A model generated the notes under the pieces. That model did not search any database. It was not told the DNA's origin and worked only from the letters and a program-made list of their open reading frames with translations. DNA of 64,000 nt from Gari tellinella (Eukaryota; Mollusca; Bivalvia; Cardiida; Psammobiidae), in contig OV277857.1 of assembly GCA_922989275.2 (NCBI GenBank), positions 78,671,321 through 78,735,320 on the forward strand, written 5' to 3'. Every line of letters starts with the position of its first letter. The first letter of the stretch is position 1. A program made the position numbers and the translations under genes. Of the stretch, positions 1 to 12,055 are shown in pieces.

Positions 1-254
1 TCATGATGCATTGTAAATAGTAATTGTACTCAACTTACTTTAAATGCAAAAATGCTCCTTATCCGCCAATTTCGCTATGGTTATTTTGTACCTATGTACA
101 ATGTATAAGTGAGTTATACATGTACTAGGCATACAAAAGAACCATGGGCTCCATTGAAGAAAAGTTGGTATCGCCCGGGTACCTCTATATCCGCTTCTCT
201 CTCTCTGTGATGTCCAATTAGCCCAAAGTTAGCAAATGTTGACACAATTTAACC

Positions 255-935
255 AACCTGATTTTAACGTTGGTTACCATGGCAACAAAAAGTCTGCATG
301 AAATCATTTTTAAAGAGATTGACCCAAAACAAATCATTGTACAGTTGGTTGTAATCAGCCATGTGGTTTAGGAGAGGAAAATGTATTGAGTATTTGATCC
401 AAGAAAGACTGCATAGAATAACGAAAATTAGCTTTTTGGTGGCCATTTTGTGTTGTTGTTTTACCCATGTTTGGCCTTACACTTCATTGGAGAGTGGGAT
501 AGGCAACACACTGAATTCAAATCACTTTAATTATGGATAAAAGGGGGTCTGTTATATATCAATAAAGTATCTAAGCTTTGGGCCATGTGATTTATTTTAC
601 AAGAATTTTATTTTTTTAAGATTTCTCTATTTTTTATTTTGGTTGCCATGGCAACCAGACAGACATATTCATGTTATCAATTTTTTGATGGAGAATCAAC
701 CCAGGAACATTCCTGTGAAGATTTGTTGTGATAAACCATATAGATTAGGAGAAGCAGATGTATTAGGTATATTTAATCCCAAAAAGATTGGATTTAATAG
801 CGAAAATAGCGTTTTGGCGGCCATTTTGTTTTTTACCATTTTTGGGCTTTCAAGGCACCGGAGAGGGTGACAGGCACCCTAAATGGATTCAGCACACTTT
901 AATTATGATAAAAAGGTGGCCTGTCAACTTTTCCC
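255..935 (+). repeat. Two diverged direct copies of a ~300 bp repeat
   Basis: Copies at about 255-556 and 632-935 share an order of landmarks: a palindrome GTTRCCATGGCAAC, then AGCGAAAAT/AACGAAAAT followed by GGTGGCCATTTTG or GGCGGCCATTTTG, then TTTAATTATG and a run of Gs. Identity is moderate and there is no sustained reading frame. The palindromes at 273-286 and 642-655 match the X-box recognised by RFX factors. Likely a dispersed repeat in tandem; function unknown. Confidence 0.6.
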
Positions 936-1765
936 CAAAAATGCCTCTTACATTTTTTTGGAGCATATTTCTGAGATTTCCGACCAGTCTAACATGTTAG
1001 AGCATTGCGTTAACTTTTGTTTAAACGGCAAATAATATTATTTTACCTCACTCGATTTATCTACTATATAGCCTAATGTGACGTCAGAACGTGAAAATCC
1101 GTAATGTTACATGGCTAACATTACATTTCGGCCCGCGTAACATCACGAAATTACCTTGCGTATTCGGCCCGGGTTTTAGTACCCCTCAGTTCAGAAAAAG
1201 GAAGAATCAAAACGCTTCTAGTGAAATAACGGCAATGAACTGGAAAAGTGAGTCGATTCAAATTTGCAAAGTTACACAATCGAAATCAAATGGACCATAC
1301 TTTAGAGCTTCATCTCATGAGCTAAGATTTTAAAACAATCGACTGCAAAGTGTCACCAGTTTTCGCGTTGCTAATCAATGTCGTTCATTATTTTGGAACA
1401 GTTTCTTTACTCACTCCTTAGATTCAAACTCTGCATCCTGTTCAATATTTATGTCGAAATTTGCTACTAAATTTGACATTCTGCTTTGTCTATTTACCTA
1501 CCTAAAGTATCTGTCAACTTGTTGCTAGAGTGCCGTATTGCTAAAAATAGAATATGACAGACAGAATTGGAGACGATTGTAGAATGGTCTATAACAGCGT
1601 AGAGATATATGGGAATACAAATAACGAATGGAAATGTGTTTGTTAACTTTTTGTTGGCAATATTTATTCAGAATAAAGGTTTGTTGCTTGCAATTTGATT
1701 TTTTTTTAAAAACGCGTCAATATAAAAACTTTATATACAACTTAAATCGACGTCACGTGATATGT
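936..1765. other. Unassigned AT-rich stretch with a CRE-like site
   Basis: No gene recognised. A perfect TGACGTCA octamer lies at 1079-1086. A short open frame at 1091-1333 shows no family features. About 1622-1648 (TGTGTTTGTTAAC) is repeated in inverted form near 1880 (GTTAACAAACATA), so this may be the left part of an inverted-repeat element that encloses the tRNA-like sequence at 1766-1834. Confidence 0.4.
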
Positions 1766-1834
1766 GTCCGTGGTCTAACGGTATGATGGTCGACTCTGCC
1801 CACGGCGGTCCGAGTCCGAATCCCGATCGATCCA
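1766..1834 (+). repeat. tRNA-like sequence (pol III type, probable pseudogene)
   Basis: The order is A-box-like TGGTCTAACGGTATGATGG, then B-box-like GAGTCCGAATCCC, then a T run (terminator-like) at about 1838. The acceptor ends do not pair well, so it is more likely a tRNA-derived repeat than a working tRNA. Anticodon not assignable with confidence. Confidence 0.4.
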
Positions 1835-2041
1835 AACTTTTTTTTTCAAATATTTTTTTTTTTGTGGATACCAAATGGTTAACAAACATATTTATTGTGT
1901 TTTTGCATCTAAAAATTAACTTCTCCGTTATTTGTTTTTAGTAATGAAAATAAAATAGTTCCGATACATTTATTCGCGATCGTTGTTCTGTATTGAAAAC
2001 AGTGATAATTAGATCTAACTTTTTGTTCGGTATAATAAAAT

Positions 2042-2184
2042 AGATATCACATCTCACAGAGGGTGAGAGAACGGATTGGTCACCCTCGACAAGTAAATGT
2101 CAACCTCGGCTGCCGCCTCGGTTGACATTACTTGCCTCGGGTGACCAAACCGTTCTCTCACCCTCTGTGAGATGTGATATTTAT
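2042..2184. repeat. Long inverted repeat (hairpin), arms about 65 bp
   Basis: The left arm runs from GATATCACATCTCACAGAG through GGTGAGAGAACGG to TGTCAACCTCGG. The right arm is its near-perfect reverse complement and ends at GTGAGATGTGATAT. The spacer is only a few bases. It has foldback-element or MITE structure and no coding capacity. Confidence 0.75.
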
Positions 2185-2274
2185 ATAATGTTTTCCCCTT
2201 TGTAATACTGTTTCAGTTAACCGAGGTCGAGTATTAGTCTATATCATTGCATCGGATCAAGAGCCAAACTGTTC

Positions 2275-2727
2275 GCCAATATTCACATACGACCCATTCA
2301 ATTTCATTGGAAAATATGACATTTAATTTGTATAGACGCAATTTCTCAAGGGGAAGGACTTATGGATACCTTTTGCAGAGGAGGCGGGTTTATGGAGCTG
2401 ATCTCCGCGAATCATTTTGTTGCGTTGCTTCAGTAATGCAGTTATCGCTGTTCCTTTCAGGGTACACTTTATTCGTGTTAACAACCTCTAATATGGATTA
2501 CACATACATGCATAATAATAAAAATTAGTGTTCATTTAATATTAGAAATTACAATAAATATAATGTAAATATAAGAAATGAACTGAATTGTTTTGACGTT
2601 TAAGCGAAATAAACGACAGAAAAATGATCGGCAAATTTACAATGAATCGCTATCATGGAATTTGCCGATCATTTTCTGTCGTTTTATTTCGCTTTTAAAA
2701 ACGCCGAAATTTCAGTTCATTTCTTAA
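2275..2727 (+). mobile_element. FB-1 foldback-type element, copy 1
   Basis: It begins near CCCATTCAATTTCATTGG and passes GAGGAGGCGGG and TTCAGTAATGCAG. It ends in a long palindrome whose arms read AGAAATGAACTGAA, then GCGAAATAAACGACAG, then GATCGGCAAATTTAC, and back. Other copies lie at 13551-14308, 30034-30471 and 40712-41263. The 93-residue open frame inside it at 2247-2528 is not conserved in the other copies. Confidence 0.7.
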
Positions 2728-3379
2728 TTGAATTGAACTACACTAAATGAACAATTTCACTATATCAATTCTAATTGCTCGTTTGGATTTTCTCTACAAT
2801 AGAAACGTTGACAGTTGTATATTAGTTTGGAAATAAAATACCGAAAGCCGTGTGATATATTTCACGTTGCACCAACTCGCCGGGTTATAAATGTTCATAA
2901 TGGATGGAACTCCCTGTACCAACAGTTCACGGTAGATACCAACGAATCAAGACTATAAATTATGCATGTGATAAACATTAAACATAAAGTTAGACTCAAT
3001 ATCAAAGAGCATGCGAAATTGTACAATGACAAATGTTTTATCGTAATGAATGTCAATTTGTCAAACAGTCAGCATGCTTATCAGATGCCGAGCAACTCCG
3101 CGTCTTAATAGGATCCAAACTGTTTGCAAACACCCAACTCAGTGAATCGTTTTATAGTACATATTTGCAACAGATCTACCGTCTCCCAATTATTTGCAAT
3201 GTTGTATTTGAAGCCATTTGACAGAGTAAACATAATTGATAGCGACTAACAGTGATGGATCAAATTTCAAGCTGTTTCAATATCTGTATTTCAGTGTTTT
3301 AGACGATCGAGCTGATCGTTTTCTGAATTGTACCTTTTAAATGTTCATCTGTATGTGGGATAGCATTCTCGATGATCTA
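2728..3379. other. Unassigned stretch
   Basis: No gene, tRNA or recognisable mobile element seen. Short open frames here (for example 3033-3221) lack any family signature. Confidence 0.4.
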
Positions 3380-3500
3380 GGGGCCCGTTTGATAAAACTT
3401 CTTAGTCAGATTATAAAAGTCTAAATTGTGTTTATTTCTGCATCTAATCCAGTCTTGTGACATCTCTTTGGAATCGTCTTGAAAAGTACAAAAAATCCAA
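3380..3500 (+). mobile_element. MITE-7, left-end fragment
   Basis: It begins GGGGCCCGTTTGATAAAACT and continues into CTTGTGACATCTCTTTGG and AATCGTCTTGAAA. The same order is seen in the fuller copy at 56582-56816. The right half is missing; the satellite array begins soon after. Confidence 0.5.
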
Positions 3501-3547
3501 ACTGTTAGACATACGTCTGTAGTTCAATTTAAAATGATTAAATTTCA

Positions 3548-6150
3548 ATTAGTGTGATGGGGGAATGTTCCTCCCTCTTTGTATCACAATATTATAGACA
3601 GAGGAACATTCCTCTGTTAGGATGTTATAGACCTGGAAATATTCCTCTGTAAGACTTGTGGCCACTAGTGTGATTGGGGAATGTTCCTCTCTCCTTATGT
3701 CGGACTGTTATAGACAGGAATATTCCTCTGTTAGACTGGTGCCACTAGTGTAATGGGGGAATGTTCCTCTCTCCTTATGTCGGACTGTTATAGACAGGAA
3801 TATTCCTCTGTTAGACTGGTGCCACTAGTGTGATGGGGGAATGTTCCTCTCTCCTTATGTCGGACTATTATAGACAGGAATATTCCTCTGTTAGACTGGT
3901 GCCACTAGTGTGATGGGGGAATGTTCCTCTCTCTCTCTCTCTGTATCACAATATTATAGACAGAGGAACATTCCTCTGTTAGGATGTTATAGACCGAGGA
4001 ATATTCCTCTGTAAGACTTACGGCCACTATTGTGATGGGGGAATGTTCCTCTCTCTCTGTATTACAATATTATAGACAGAGGAACATTCCTCTGTTAGGA
4101 TGTTATAGACCTGGAAATATTCCTCTGTAAGACTTGTGGCCACTAGTGTGATAGGGGAATGTTCCTCCCTCTCTGTATTACAATATTATAGACAGAGGAA
4201 CATTCCTCTGTTAGAATGTTATAGACCCAGGAATATTCCTCTGTAAGACTTGTGGCCACTAGTGTGATTGGGGAATGTTCCTCTCTCCTTATGTCAGAAT
4301 GTTAACCTTTTGGGGGGAATGTTCCTCGCTGTCTGTATCCTAATGTTATAGACAGAGGAACATTCCCCTGTTAGAATATGTAGACAGAGGAATATTCCTC
4401 TGTTAGACTGTTGGCCACTAGCACGATAGGGGAATGTTCCTCGCTCTCTGTATCAGAATGTAATAGACAGAGGAACATTCCTCTGTTAGAATGGTATAGA
4501 CCGAGGAATATTCCTCTGTTAGACTGGTGCCACTAGTGTGATGGGGGAATGTTCCTCTCTCCTTATGTCGGACTGTTATAGACAGGAATATTCCTCTGTT
4601 AGACTGATGCCACTAGTGTGATGGGGGAATGTTCCTCTCTCTCTCTCTCTGTATCACAATATTATAGACAGAGGAACATTCCTCTGTTAGGATGTTATAG
4701 ACCGGGGAATATTCCTCTGTAAGACTTGTGGCCACTAGTGTGATGGGGGAATGTTCCTCCCTCTTTGTATCACAATATTATAGACAGAGCAACATTCCTC
4801 TGTTAGGATGTTATAGACCGGGGAATATTCCTCTGTAAGACTTGCGGCCACTAGTGTGATGGGGGAATGTTCCTCCCTCTTTGTATCACAATATTATAGA
4901 CAGAGGAACATTCCTCTGTTAGGATGTTATAGACCGGGGAATATTCCTCTGTAAGACTTGTGGCCACTAGTGTGATGGGGGAATGTTCCTCCCTCTTTGT
5001 ATCACAATATTATAGACAGAGGAACATTCCTCTGTTAGAATGTTATAGACCGAGGAATATTCCTCTGTAAGACTTGTGGCCACTAGTGTGATTGGGGAAT
5101 GTTCCTCTCTCCTTATGTCAGAATGTTAACCTTTTGGGGGAATGTTCCTCGCTGTCTGTATCCAAATGTTATAGACAGAGGAACATTCCCCTGTTAGAAT
5201 ATGTAGACAGAGGAATATTCCTCTGTTAGACTGTTGGCCACTAGCACGATGGGGGAATGTTCCTCGCTCTCTGTATCAGAATGTAATAGACAGAGGAACA
5301 TTCCCCTGTTCAAATGTTGATAGACCCAGGAATATTCCTCTGTTAGACTGGTGACCACTTGTGAGATGGGGGAATGTTCCTCGCTTTCTGTATCAGAATG
5401 TTATATAGACAGAGGAACATTCGGAACGATTCCTCTGTTAGAATGTTATAGACAGAGGAATATTCCTCTGTTAGACTGCTGGCAACTAGTTTGATGGGGG
5501 AATGTTCCCCGCTCTCTGTATCAAAATGTAATAGACAGAGGAACAATCCTCTGTTAGAATGTTATAGACCGAGGAATATTCCTCTGTTAGACTTGTGGCC
5601 ACTAGTGTGATGGAGGAATGTTCCTCTCTCCTTATGTCAGAATATTAACATTTTGGGGGAATGTTCCTTGCTCTCTGTATCAGAATTTTATAGACAGGGG
5701 AATATTCCTCTGTTAGAATATGTAGACAGAGGAACATTCCTCTGTAAGAATGTTATAGACCGAGGAATGTTCCTCTGTTAGACTGGTGGCCACTACTGTG
5801 ACGGGGGAATGTTCCTCCCTCTCTGTATCACAATGTTATAGACAGAGGAACATTCCTCTGTTAGAATGTTATAGACCGAGGAATATTCCTCTGTAAGACT
5901 GGTGGCCACTAGTGTGATGGGGGAATGTTCCTCTCTCCTGATGTCAGAATTTTAACCTTTTGGGGGAATGTTCCTCGCTCTCTGTATCAGAATGGTATAG
6001 ACAGAGGAACATTCCTCTGTTAGAAAATGTAGACAGAGGAATATTCCTCTGTTAGACTAGTGGCCACTAGTGCGAAGGGGGAATGTTCCTCTCTCTCTTT
6101 GTAAGAATGATAACCCTTTGGAGGAATGTTCCTCCCTATCTTATACTAAA
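3548..6150. repeat. Satellite/minisatellite array of ~27 units, rich in GAAnnTTC dyads
   Basis: Units start GTGTGATGGGGGAATGTTCC and exist in two lengths. A long form of about 117-123 bp carries three dyads: GGAATGTTCC, GGAACATTCC and GGAATATTCC. A short form of about 80 bp lacks the middle one. Unit boundaries are often marked by GGCCACTAGTGTG. Long and short forms alternate in blocks, so there is higher-order structure. Some units contain expanded CTCTCTCT. Every dyad fits GAAnnTTC, the core of the heat-shock element. No reading frame spans the array. Confidence 0.9.
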
Positions 6151-7704
6151 TGCTGGAATAAATGATGAAATCTGACTATAAGTTGTCTTCGTTACCCCTT
6201 TATTATAGGAATCAACCCCCTCTTTTCCTTAAATCATCCCTCCAGAAAATAGGATTCTTTGGAAAAATCCTCATTTAAAAAAGACACAGTTATGTACCCT
6301 TTGGGTAAAAATGAAACCGTCCCAAGATATTTCCAGGTGAACGATTTAGGACCGCATGGACCTTTCATTAATATTTGGAACATATCAATTATATATTTCA
6401 GAAACGCAGTCGAAATAAATGTTTAAACTGTAAATTGCTGCCCCTGGGCCCCTTGTACCTACTGTTATTGGACCCGCTATTCTTAGACCGGTTGCCCCTT
6501 TGGATTGAAGGGTTGCAACAGCGGCTGCATTATTCGTGGCTGATGGCGGGGCACCAAGACGTTCGAAACGTTAGTCGATGTTGTGAGCGAAAATCATGAG
6601 TTTATGAAGTATAAAATCCCAAATTTATTTTGAGAAAAGGGGTTTCAAGTGATTCTGAGTAAAAGTGCTGAAAAATGAATATCAGACAGAAAAAGTGTAT
6701 AATGTAATTGGTTTTCAATACCTGCCAACAGAAAATATAACTTTAGATGAAACGAAAAATACGTTTTGTCTGGCCTAATGTACCCTTGGTACAGGTTAGT
6801 AGAAGTTTTGAGAAAGTCCTATTATTCTCATTGACTTTTTGTCCGTATCTTGCGTCAACATCCGCATTGGCATAAGTGACAAATCTCAACTACTACTATA
6901 CTGTTGTACGTACATGTATCAATGAATTAACTGACTCGGTCACGCAGGATTAATTTCACTAATATTATAGCCTATTCACATTACGAACCCCTTGTATCAC
7001 CGTTTAGCAACGACTCCGGAAATAGGTACCAGAAAATCGATAAATAGACGGTCGTTTATACAGGGGCATGTTAATAAAATGCAATATTTGTGGTAAATAG
7101 GAAGAATTTAGAATTGCATTTTTTTAGTTTACTGATAGAAAGATACAACAATTAGTAGGCTCTTCCCGATTCTACCTAAATATTTGTAAATACCTTTTTG
7201 ATTGCATAATTCTCGGGTTGGTACAACAAAAACAGCAGCGAGTTAGACAAAAACCTTCTCTCAAGCACATTTCTGATCTTCTTATACACACTTTCAAGCA
7301 TGTGTTGGCATCATATTACACATATAACGTCTGTACAAGCGATGAATACAGCGTATAAGCGAACATGACTTTGAAATTGATTAAAGAAGAAAGGTGCCGG
7401 TGTACGGCGAATAGTTCTTTATGTTTTGGTGACTGTACGGAAAATAGCTCTATATAATTACATGAATTTGGACAAGAAATGTACGACGTCCTGAATGGAA
7501 AAGTTTAAGGTCGGAGTTCCATTGCTGCATGATACAATATACGTTTCTAATCCAAGATCCGTATCTGTGAAATTCGCTCGCTTATTAACCACTAATATGG
7601 ACTTTGAATACGAAATAACAATGAGACTGGTTGAACAGTGGAATGAAAACAATCTTGTTATTTAGGACACAAAGAAATTTACAAATTGACTTGGAAATCT
7701 CCAT
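6151..7704. other. Unassigned stretch left of the LINE relic
   Basis: No gene recognised. 6998-7032 (ends CGACTCCGGAAATAGG, TACCAG) is repeated in inverted orientation at 11267-11301. TACGGCGAATAG near 7398 is repeated inverted near 10838 and 10894. This suggests the LINE relic lies inside a larger inverted-repeat-bounded segment. Confidence 0.4.
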
Positions 7705-10305
7705 ATGGTTAGACAAATAACCAGTTTGATCACCATCATCACCAAGGGAAGATGGCGAGGCAGTTGCAAGATGTAAGGGTAATTAGAGGAGCTGACATGG
7801 GTTAAATAACCATACTATTAAAATAGCCAAGCTGAAACACACGTTGAGAAAGAACAAGAACACTCAAGACTAGATGTTGCAAAAGTTTAAGGATCATTGA
7901 GTGAGAAGAAGCTTCCAAGCAGAATTTCAGAACACGATGAACTTAGTAAATGACCATCTGGAAATGGAAATTGGTAACTTCAAGCATCGGATTCCTTGGA
8001 CTGGAGAAAATAGGAAGGAATAGTTGGTATAAGAATAGATGTGGAAAAGAAGTCAGAAAGGGACTATTTTACAAACTAAATATACTAAGTAACGCGTGAA
8101 GAAATAGTTAAATTACACCCATGTAGCACTTGACAAACGTGCAAAGACACAAGGAAAGGTATGAAAAAGAACAACACAGACTATCTGGCCACAGAAACTG
8201 AAGAAGCAGATGCAAGTATATTGTAAAAACCACTATGGCATGGACAGGATGATTCGATTCCACAGATACACCAGTTTGAAACCAACAGAGTGAAATCATC
8301 TCCAACGATGACCAAAAGCTGAGGTGCTGGTAAGAGTAATTCGATAATGTACTTAATATGAAGTACCCTGCCACTTAGGCCGAACTTACACCAGCAGAAG
8401 TGCCACTGAACCAAGAAACTAAAGAATGAAAAGGCACTTTGGATAGCAAACCTACAGACAGAGTTTCAGAGTTGCTGAAAGCGGGGGACATACCTTTGTA
8501 AATGGTTATTTGCTGGGTTTGTTAAGGATCCAGACAGAATACGTAGTAATAGGATGTTTTCTTGGAAATAATTCAAGATGTTAGTAAACCATACGGTTTC
8601 ATATTTATAAAGTCTACTTATCAAAAAATCACAATGTGTTAAGTTTTCTATGAATGTAAAACACGGAACAAATTAGTGATTATTTATGAATTGAACAGGG
8701 AACTGGTTAACTTCTAAGAATTTATTATTTCGTCGCCAATTCTGTTTTGTAGCCATTCGTTTAAAACAACCAATATACATCTACTATATAAGATTTAGTG
8801 TCGTTTTTTACCTTCCAATCTAATCAGATTTTTATAATATGCAAAATAAATTTACAACGATTCTTTTCATATGAATAAGACAAATGTTGGATAGGACAAA
8901 CTATTTTGCAAGGTCTCCAGGATTTCGTTATTAGTGAGTGTCACTGTATAATCTGGGATATAATTATAGCTATGTGTTTTGTCGATCAGCTGCCGTGGAC
9001 TAACCGAGTCTGTTTCAGGACGGACAGGTGCTGTATCATTTAACAGAGTCACGAATGGAATGCAAAAGTCTATGCAAACTTCAAAGATTTCGAAATGGCG
9101 TTCGATGGTGTGATCAGGCCAACATTATAATTATGCAGGATATAAAACCATAATTATTGTCTACACAGCTCACAAACACTTTAAAAATAAGAACATTGGT
9201 GACACATGAATATCTACTATCTCATCTGCTATTTTCACTTTGTATAGACAGGCTACTCGAAGGGACTTCAGTAGACTTTTAAAGAATCACTGGGGCCTTA
9301 ATTTTGCTGATGATATCATTTAACAGAGTCACGAATGGAATGCAAAAGTCTATGCAAACTTCAAAGATTTCGAAATGGCGTTCGATGGTGTGATCAGGCC
9401 AACATTATAATTATGCAGGATATAAAACCATAATTATTGTCTACACAGCTCACAAACACTTTAAAAATAAGAACATTGGTGACACATGAATATCTACTAT
9501 CTCATCTGCTATTTTCACTTTGTATAGACAGGCTACTCGAAGGGACTTCAGTAGACTTTTAAAGAATCACTGGGGCCTTAATTTTGCTGATGATAACGCG
9601 ATTCTGGTGCTAAATATAATCAATATATCCAAACCAAGACAGACAAACTTGACTCTCTTGGGGACCAAGACTGAACATTTATATCAACAAGACTAAACTA
9701 ATGAAAATGATTGAAAAGACAGTTCAACAAGTCAACACAACCACAATGCAATTTAAGAGGTGAAAGATGTTGTTTATCGTAGTAGCAAGGCCATGAGCAA
9801 TGGAAAGTCGGAAGATTATTTTAGATTTAAAGCCAGTTGAGCCTTTGTGGTGGAATATTTAGAAATCCCTTAGCTTTCTTATACCTATATCAAAATAAGG
9901 ATATTAAAGGGTCATACAATGCGGGTATTGTTGTTGGCTTTGAATCCTGGAAGTCACAACGTCCACAGAAGGTACTTTAGAGGGATATTCTCAATCTTCT
10001 GGCCTGAACACTACTACAAATGCAGAGCTCGGTCGTTGAACAGAAACAACTCACATTTTCATTGAAATCATGCGCAGAAGATGTTTGGACCATACTCTAA
10101 GAATGGACGAGTCAGCTATACCCAGAGTTGGACACCTACTGGTCAACATCTAAGAGGCAGACCTTTCAAAGCTGACGTCAGTCAATAGAGGAGACGAGGG
10201 AAAAAGCTGGAGCTGGGTATAAGTACAGACATGAGAAAAGGACCGGCTACACTGTCAAACTATGCGGACGACCTTAGGCGCAAATCAACGTGATGGGGAC
10301 TAGAT
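7705..10305 (+). pseudogene. Decayed APE-type LINE ORF2 (endonuclease tail to C-terminus)
   Basis: Conceptual translation with many stops and frameshifts shows non-LTR landmarks in order. Near 7740-7800 comes the endonuclease tail (LQDVRVIRGADMG, normally followed by SDHHL). Near 8430 comes a KNxKAPG-like segment read as KNEKALW. Near 9005 comes a broken xFRTDR. At 9085-9115 comes NFKDFEMAFDGV, the reverse-transcriptase A motif. At 9300-9315 comes LNFADD, the catalytic ADD motif. Near 9680-9710 comes NIYINKTKLMKM. The end at about 10300 reads ANQRDG, a typical LINE C-terminus. The 5' part with most of the endonuclease is absent, so the copy is 5'-truncated. It contains an exact internal 280 bp tandem duplication. 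It cannot encode a working protein. The exact LINE clade cannot be named by eye. Confidence 0.8.
9035..9594 (+). repeat. Exact 280 bp tandem duplication inside the LINE relic
   Basis: 9035-9314 and 9315-9594 appear identical base for base. Each starts ATCATTTAACAGAGTCACG and ends GGCCTTAATTTTGCTGATG. The unit runs from just before the A motif to the ADD motif of the dead reverse transcriptase. Identity of the copies inside an old, decayed sequence implies a recent event or an assembly artefact. Confidence 0.92.
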
Positions 10306-11774
10306 ATTTCTTTGTTTGCTTTGATCATGTGGTTATTCTATTGGATATCTGCTTTTGAGGCATATACTTTCTGATTGCTACTGTCAGTTGTAATCGTCCG
10401 GCCTTGTTTGCGACACATATCCGGGGTGATCTTAAAACTTGAAGTTAAAACTTATCGTGCTTAGTTCGTAATTTTGTTCATTCCCATTGTACTTCTGAAC
10501 TTTTAATTCTCCACATCCGTGATTCTACAATAGATTGTGATGATCTCGCAGAATTGGCGAAGCCTTCCCAACACCAGTTAAATAAATATATAACTGCCTG
10601 AAATAATAATGAAATATTTAGCTGAATAATGACCCGAGGGGTTCAACAAAGATGGACCGCCTCCTGGTACCGAGCATAATTTTAATGTGTATGATAATTG
10701 TGTATATTGAAGTTTAGACTTAAGTATTTCTCTCAAATATTAAGATATATATATATCAAGTTTACATAGCATACTCTTGTCCTTTAGAATATTTGGTAAA
10801 ACTCTACTTTTAAGGTGTTATTAACGATGTATGATGAAGCTATTCGCCGTCCATTAGATTTTACCATATCGGCTATACTCCGTACACAATGACAACTATT
10901 CGCCGTACACACTCCTACATTTTTAATTTCGGATAAATTCTCATACAGTGTACGTAAAATTACAATATTTGGTACATGAAATGGAATGATCATATATTTT
11001 TATCCGGCAGCAACCCCGTAAACGTAGCTATACGTTTTCTCCGTGAATGAGATCCTAACATGAAGTAATGTTGACTTTTCCTCGGTACCAGGGAGGCATT
11101 TTACAGTTGAAATGCGACGATCTTGTGCTATATGCATCAGTTTAAACTATGAGTGAAATAAAAATATGTTCGTGGATTTCCTGTGATGTAAAACTATTTG
11201 GAAATTCAAATGAGCAGCGATTTTTCATACGTGCTCTGTTTATTTACATTGATTTCCTCGCTTCGCCTGGTACCTATTTCCGGAGTCGTTGCTATACGGT
11301 GTGTATACTTACTTATCTTTAGTGTTTGGCCTACTTTTTCAGCCAATCAGCAAGCCACAAAATTCAAATTTTCGCTCGGTTTAATTATTAAGTCAACGGG
11401 ATTTAACGAGATTTGGCAATTTAATTATGAAGTGTTCGAGACTTGGATTTAGACGTTAGCAAGCATTGCGCATGTGTTAATATTTCGGTCAGCTCCGCCC
11501 ATGGCGTGACTTTTAAGCTTTACGGGAAATCCATTACACAGCAAAGTGCATATAGATATATCTACATGTACAATTCAATTTCGAAAAAATAATGACATTT
11601 TGTTGCTCGGTAGTCGGAAGAAAATTGTGAAAATCATTCAAATTTTAATTAATCTTTAGGAAGGGGAATAAGAAAAAGAAAACACAATATAATTAAAACA
11701 GAATTCTTACCGTAATTAACAAAACCAACATCTACAAACCATTGTCAATCGCGACGAAAACACTAAAGACAGGC
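10306..11774. other. Unassigned stretch right of the LINE relic
   Basis: No gene recognised. It contains TACGGCGAATAG-type repeats (10838, 10894, minus sense) and the inverted partner (11267-11301) of the 6998-7032 sequence. An 84-residue open frame at 11198-11452 has no family features. Confidence 0.4.
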
Positions 11775-12055
11775 GTCTGCATAATGCAAGATCAAAATAA
11801 TGCAGAAAGCTCATTTATGAGTTTTCTGCATTATTTCAGGGCTCCAGATAAGAGGGAGTAAACTTCACAAATCCAACATTTTCTCACTTATTTTAGCATC
11901 AAATCCTATGGTGTTATATCCATTAGAATAGTCTCTCCGAGACGATTCTAATGAGTAGTGACACCGTAGGGTTTTAAGCAGAAATAAAGATTTTAGTTTT
12001 TGAAATACTCCCTTATCTGGAGCCCTGCATTTTGTGCTGCATTAAGCATTTAGAC
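11775..12055. repeat. Small palindromic ATGCAAGA/ATGCAGAAAG element split by MITE-8
   Basis: The left part (AATGCAAGATCAAAATAATG, CAGAAAGCTCATTTATGAG, CTTTCTGC-type arms) and the right part (GCATTTTGTGCTGCATTAAG) are separated by the MITE-8 insertion at 11837-12027. Relatives with the same ATGCAAGACAAGAGCA motif lie at 45755-45835 and 45985-46060, and a looser one lies at 54290-54355. Confidence 0.5.
11837..12027. mobile_element. MITE-8 (hAT-like ends), copy 1
   Basis: The terminal inverted repeats are CAGGGCTCCAGATAAG and CTTATCTGGAGCCCTG, and the interior is palindromic around TCTCCGAGACGATTCTAATG. The flanking 8-mers CATTATTT and CATTTTGT resemble a diverged 8 bp target duplication, which together with the CAGGG end suggests the hAT superfamily. 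The second copy is at 25496-25688. Confidence 0.75.

Noticed and set aside
3548..6150. CRISPR-like array of palindromic repeats
   Set aside because: Spacers are themselves repeats of the same unit, units differ in length, there are no cas genes, and the context is a eukaryotic genome. It is a satellite.
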